NCBI GenBank assembly: GCA_937871415.1
Contig: CALMQD010000310.1
Coordinates: forward strand, 1-5,618
DNA: 5,618 nucleotides
Origin: an uncultured Phycisphaerales bacterium
GTDB taxonomy: Bacteria > Planctomycetota > Phycisphaerae > Phycisphaerales > UBA1924
Direction: 5' to 3'
Below, piece by piece: positions 5,420 through 5,618 of the stretch. The number at the start of each line of letters is the position of its first letter. Within the stretch, counting starts at the first letter, position 1. Below the pieces are notes generated by a model, which was not told where the DNA came from, did not search any database, and was given only the letters and a program-made list of their open reading frames with translations. A program made the translations under genes and the position numbers.

Positions 5420-5618
5420 GCGGCGATCAACTCATCGCGCACGTGGTGCAGGCGAATGACCTTGGGTCGCGATGCCTGGTCGGGGAAATGACAGTGAACG
5501 GCGTCGCGAACGTTCGTCCGCAACTGCTCCGGCGTGTCGGCCTGCGTGAAGATGGAGCTGCCCACGGCGTGCGCCACGAAGCCGCCGTCCGGGTCCTCCT
5601 CCACGACAAACACAATCT
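5416..5618 (-). CDS. hicB: HicB-like short antitoxin (partial, start beyond the window)
   Basis: Sixty-six residues are visible up to the TGA at 5418-5416. They begin IVFVVEEDPDGGFVAHAVG, the partial RNase H-like HicB strand pattern (V.EEdpdGGfvA), and continue SIFTQADTPEQLRTNVRDAV, HCHFPD and RPKVIRLHHVRDELIAA. An in-frame GTG at 5613 exists, but it falls inside the conserved first strand. The real start is probably a few codons beyond the window edge, giving a protein of roughly 70 residues. This matches a compact HicB subfamily that databases have often mislabelled as a 2-oxoisovalerate dehydrogenase subunit (from memory). No helix-turn-helix or ribbon-helix-helix domain follows the RNase H-like fold, unlike longer HicB proteins that bind their own promoter. 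It should neutralise the HicA encoded directly downstream. Confidence 0.82.
   Translation of the reverse strand, partial: IVFVVEEDPDGGFVAHAVGSSIFTQADTPEQLRTNVRDAVHCHFPDQASRPKVIRLHHVRDELIAA

Overview
The window is very GC-rich bacterial DNA with tightly packed genes and strong third-position G/C bias. The best guess for the host is a planctomycete, possibly Phycisphaerae-like. This rests on a TPR-type exported protein leading into a PQQ-like propeller, a DUF5658 membrane protein and overall style. It is an inference; no rRNA or other marker gene is present.

Layout. Left part (minus strand): positions 190-1077 encode the N-terminal part of an exported planctomycete-type protein. It has a signal peptide and a helical, TPR-like region, and it loses its frame just where a PQQ-like beta-propeller would begin. 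Immediately after it, at 140-1, a different frame encodes a fragment that looks like the middle of a group 4 [NiFe]-hydrogenase/NuoD-type large subunit, with its N-terminal half missing. This break is the oddest feature of the window: a frameshift, a rearrangement or an assembly join. A gene-free stretch of about 600 bases (1078-1674) follows, with G/C palindromes.

Centre (plus strand): a small DUF5658-type membrane protein (1675-2088), a LOG/TIGR00730-family nucleotide phosphoribohydrolase (2167-3072), and a UbiX flavin prenyltransferase (3123-3779). Right part (minus strand): an M20D-type amidohydrolase (3788-5107) that converges on ubiX with an 8-base gap. Upstream of it lies a short HicB/HicA-like pair (5416-5618 partial, 5177-5419) whose genes overlap by ATGA.

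The genes do not form one obvious pathway. LOG and UbiX are both soluble nucleotide/cofactor enzymes and may be co-transcribed; the others look like independent housekeeping or accessory genes. Three genes (LOG, ubiX, the amidohydrolase) lack a Shine-Dalgarno sequence. Each has a -10-like hexamer 5-6 bases before the preferred start codon, which suggests leaderless transcripts. The DUF5658 gene, in contrast, has a strong GGGAGGT site. I see no convincing new multi-gene system.
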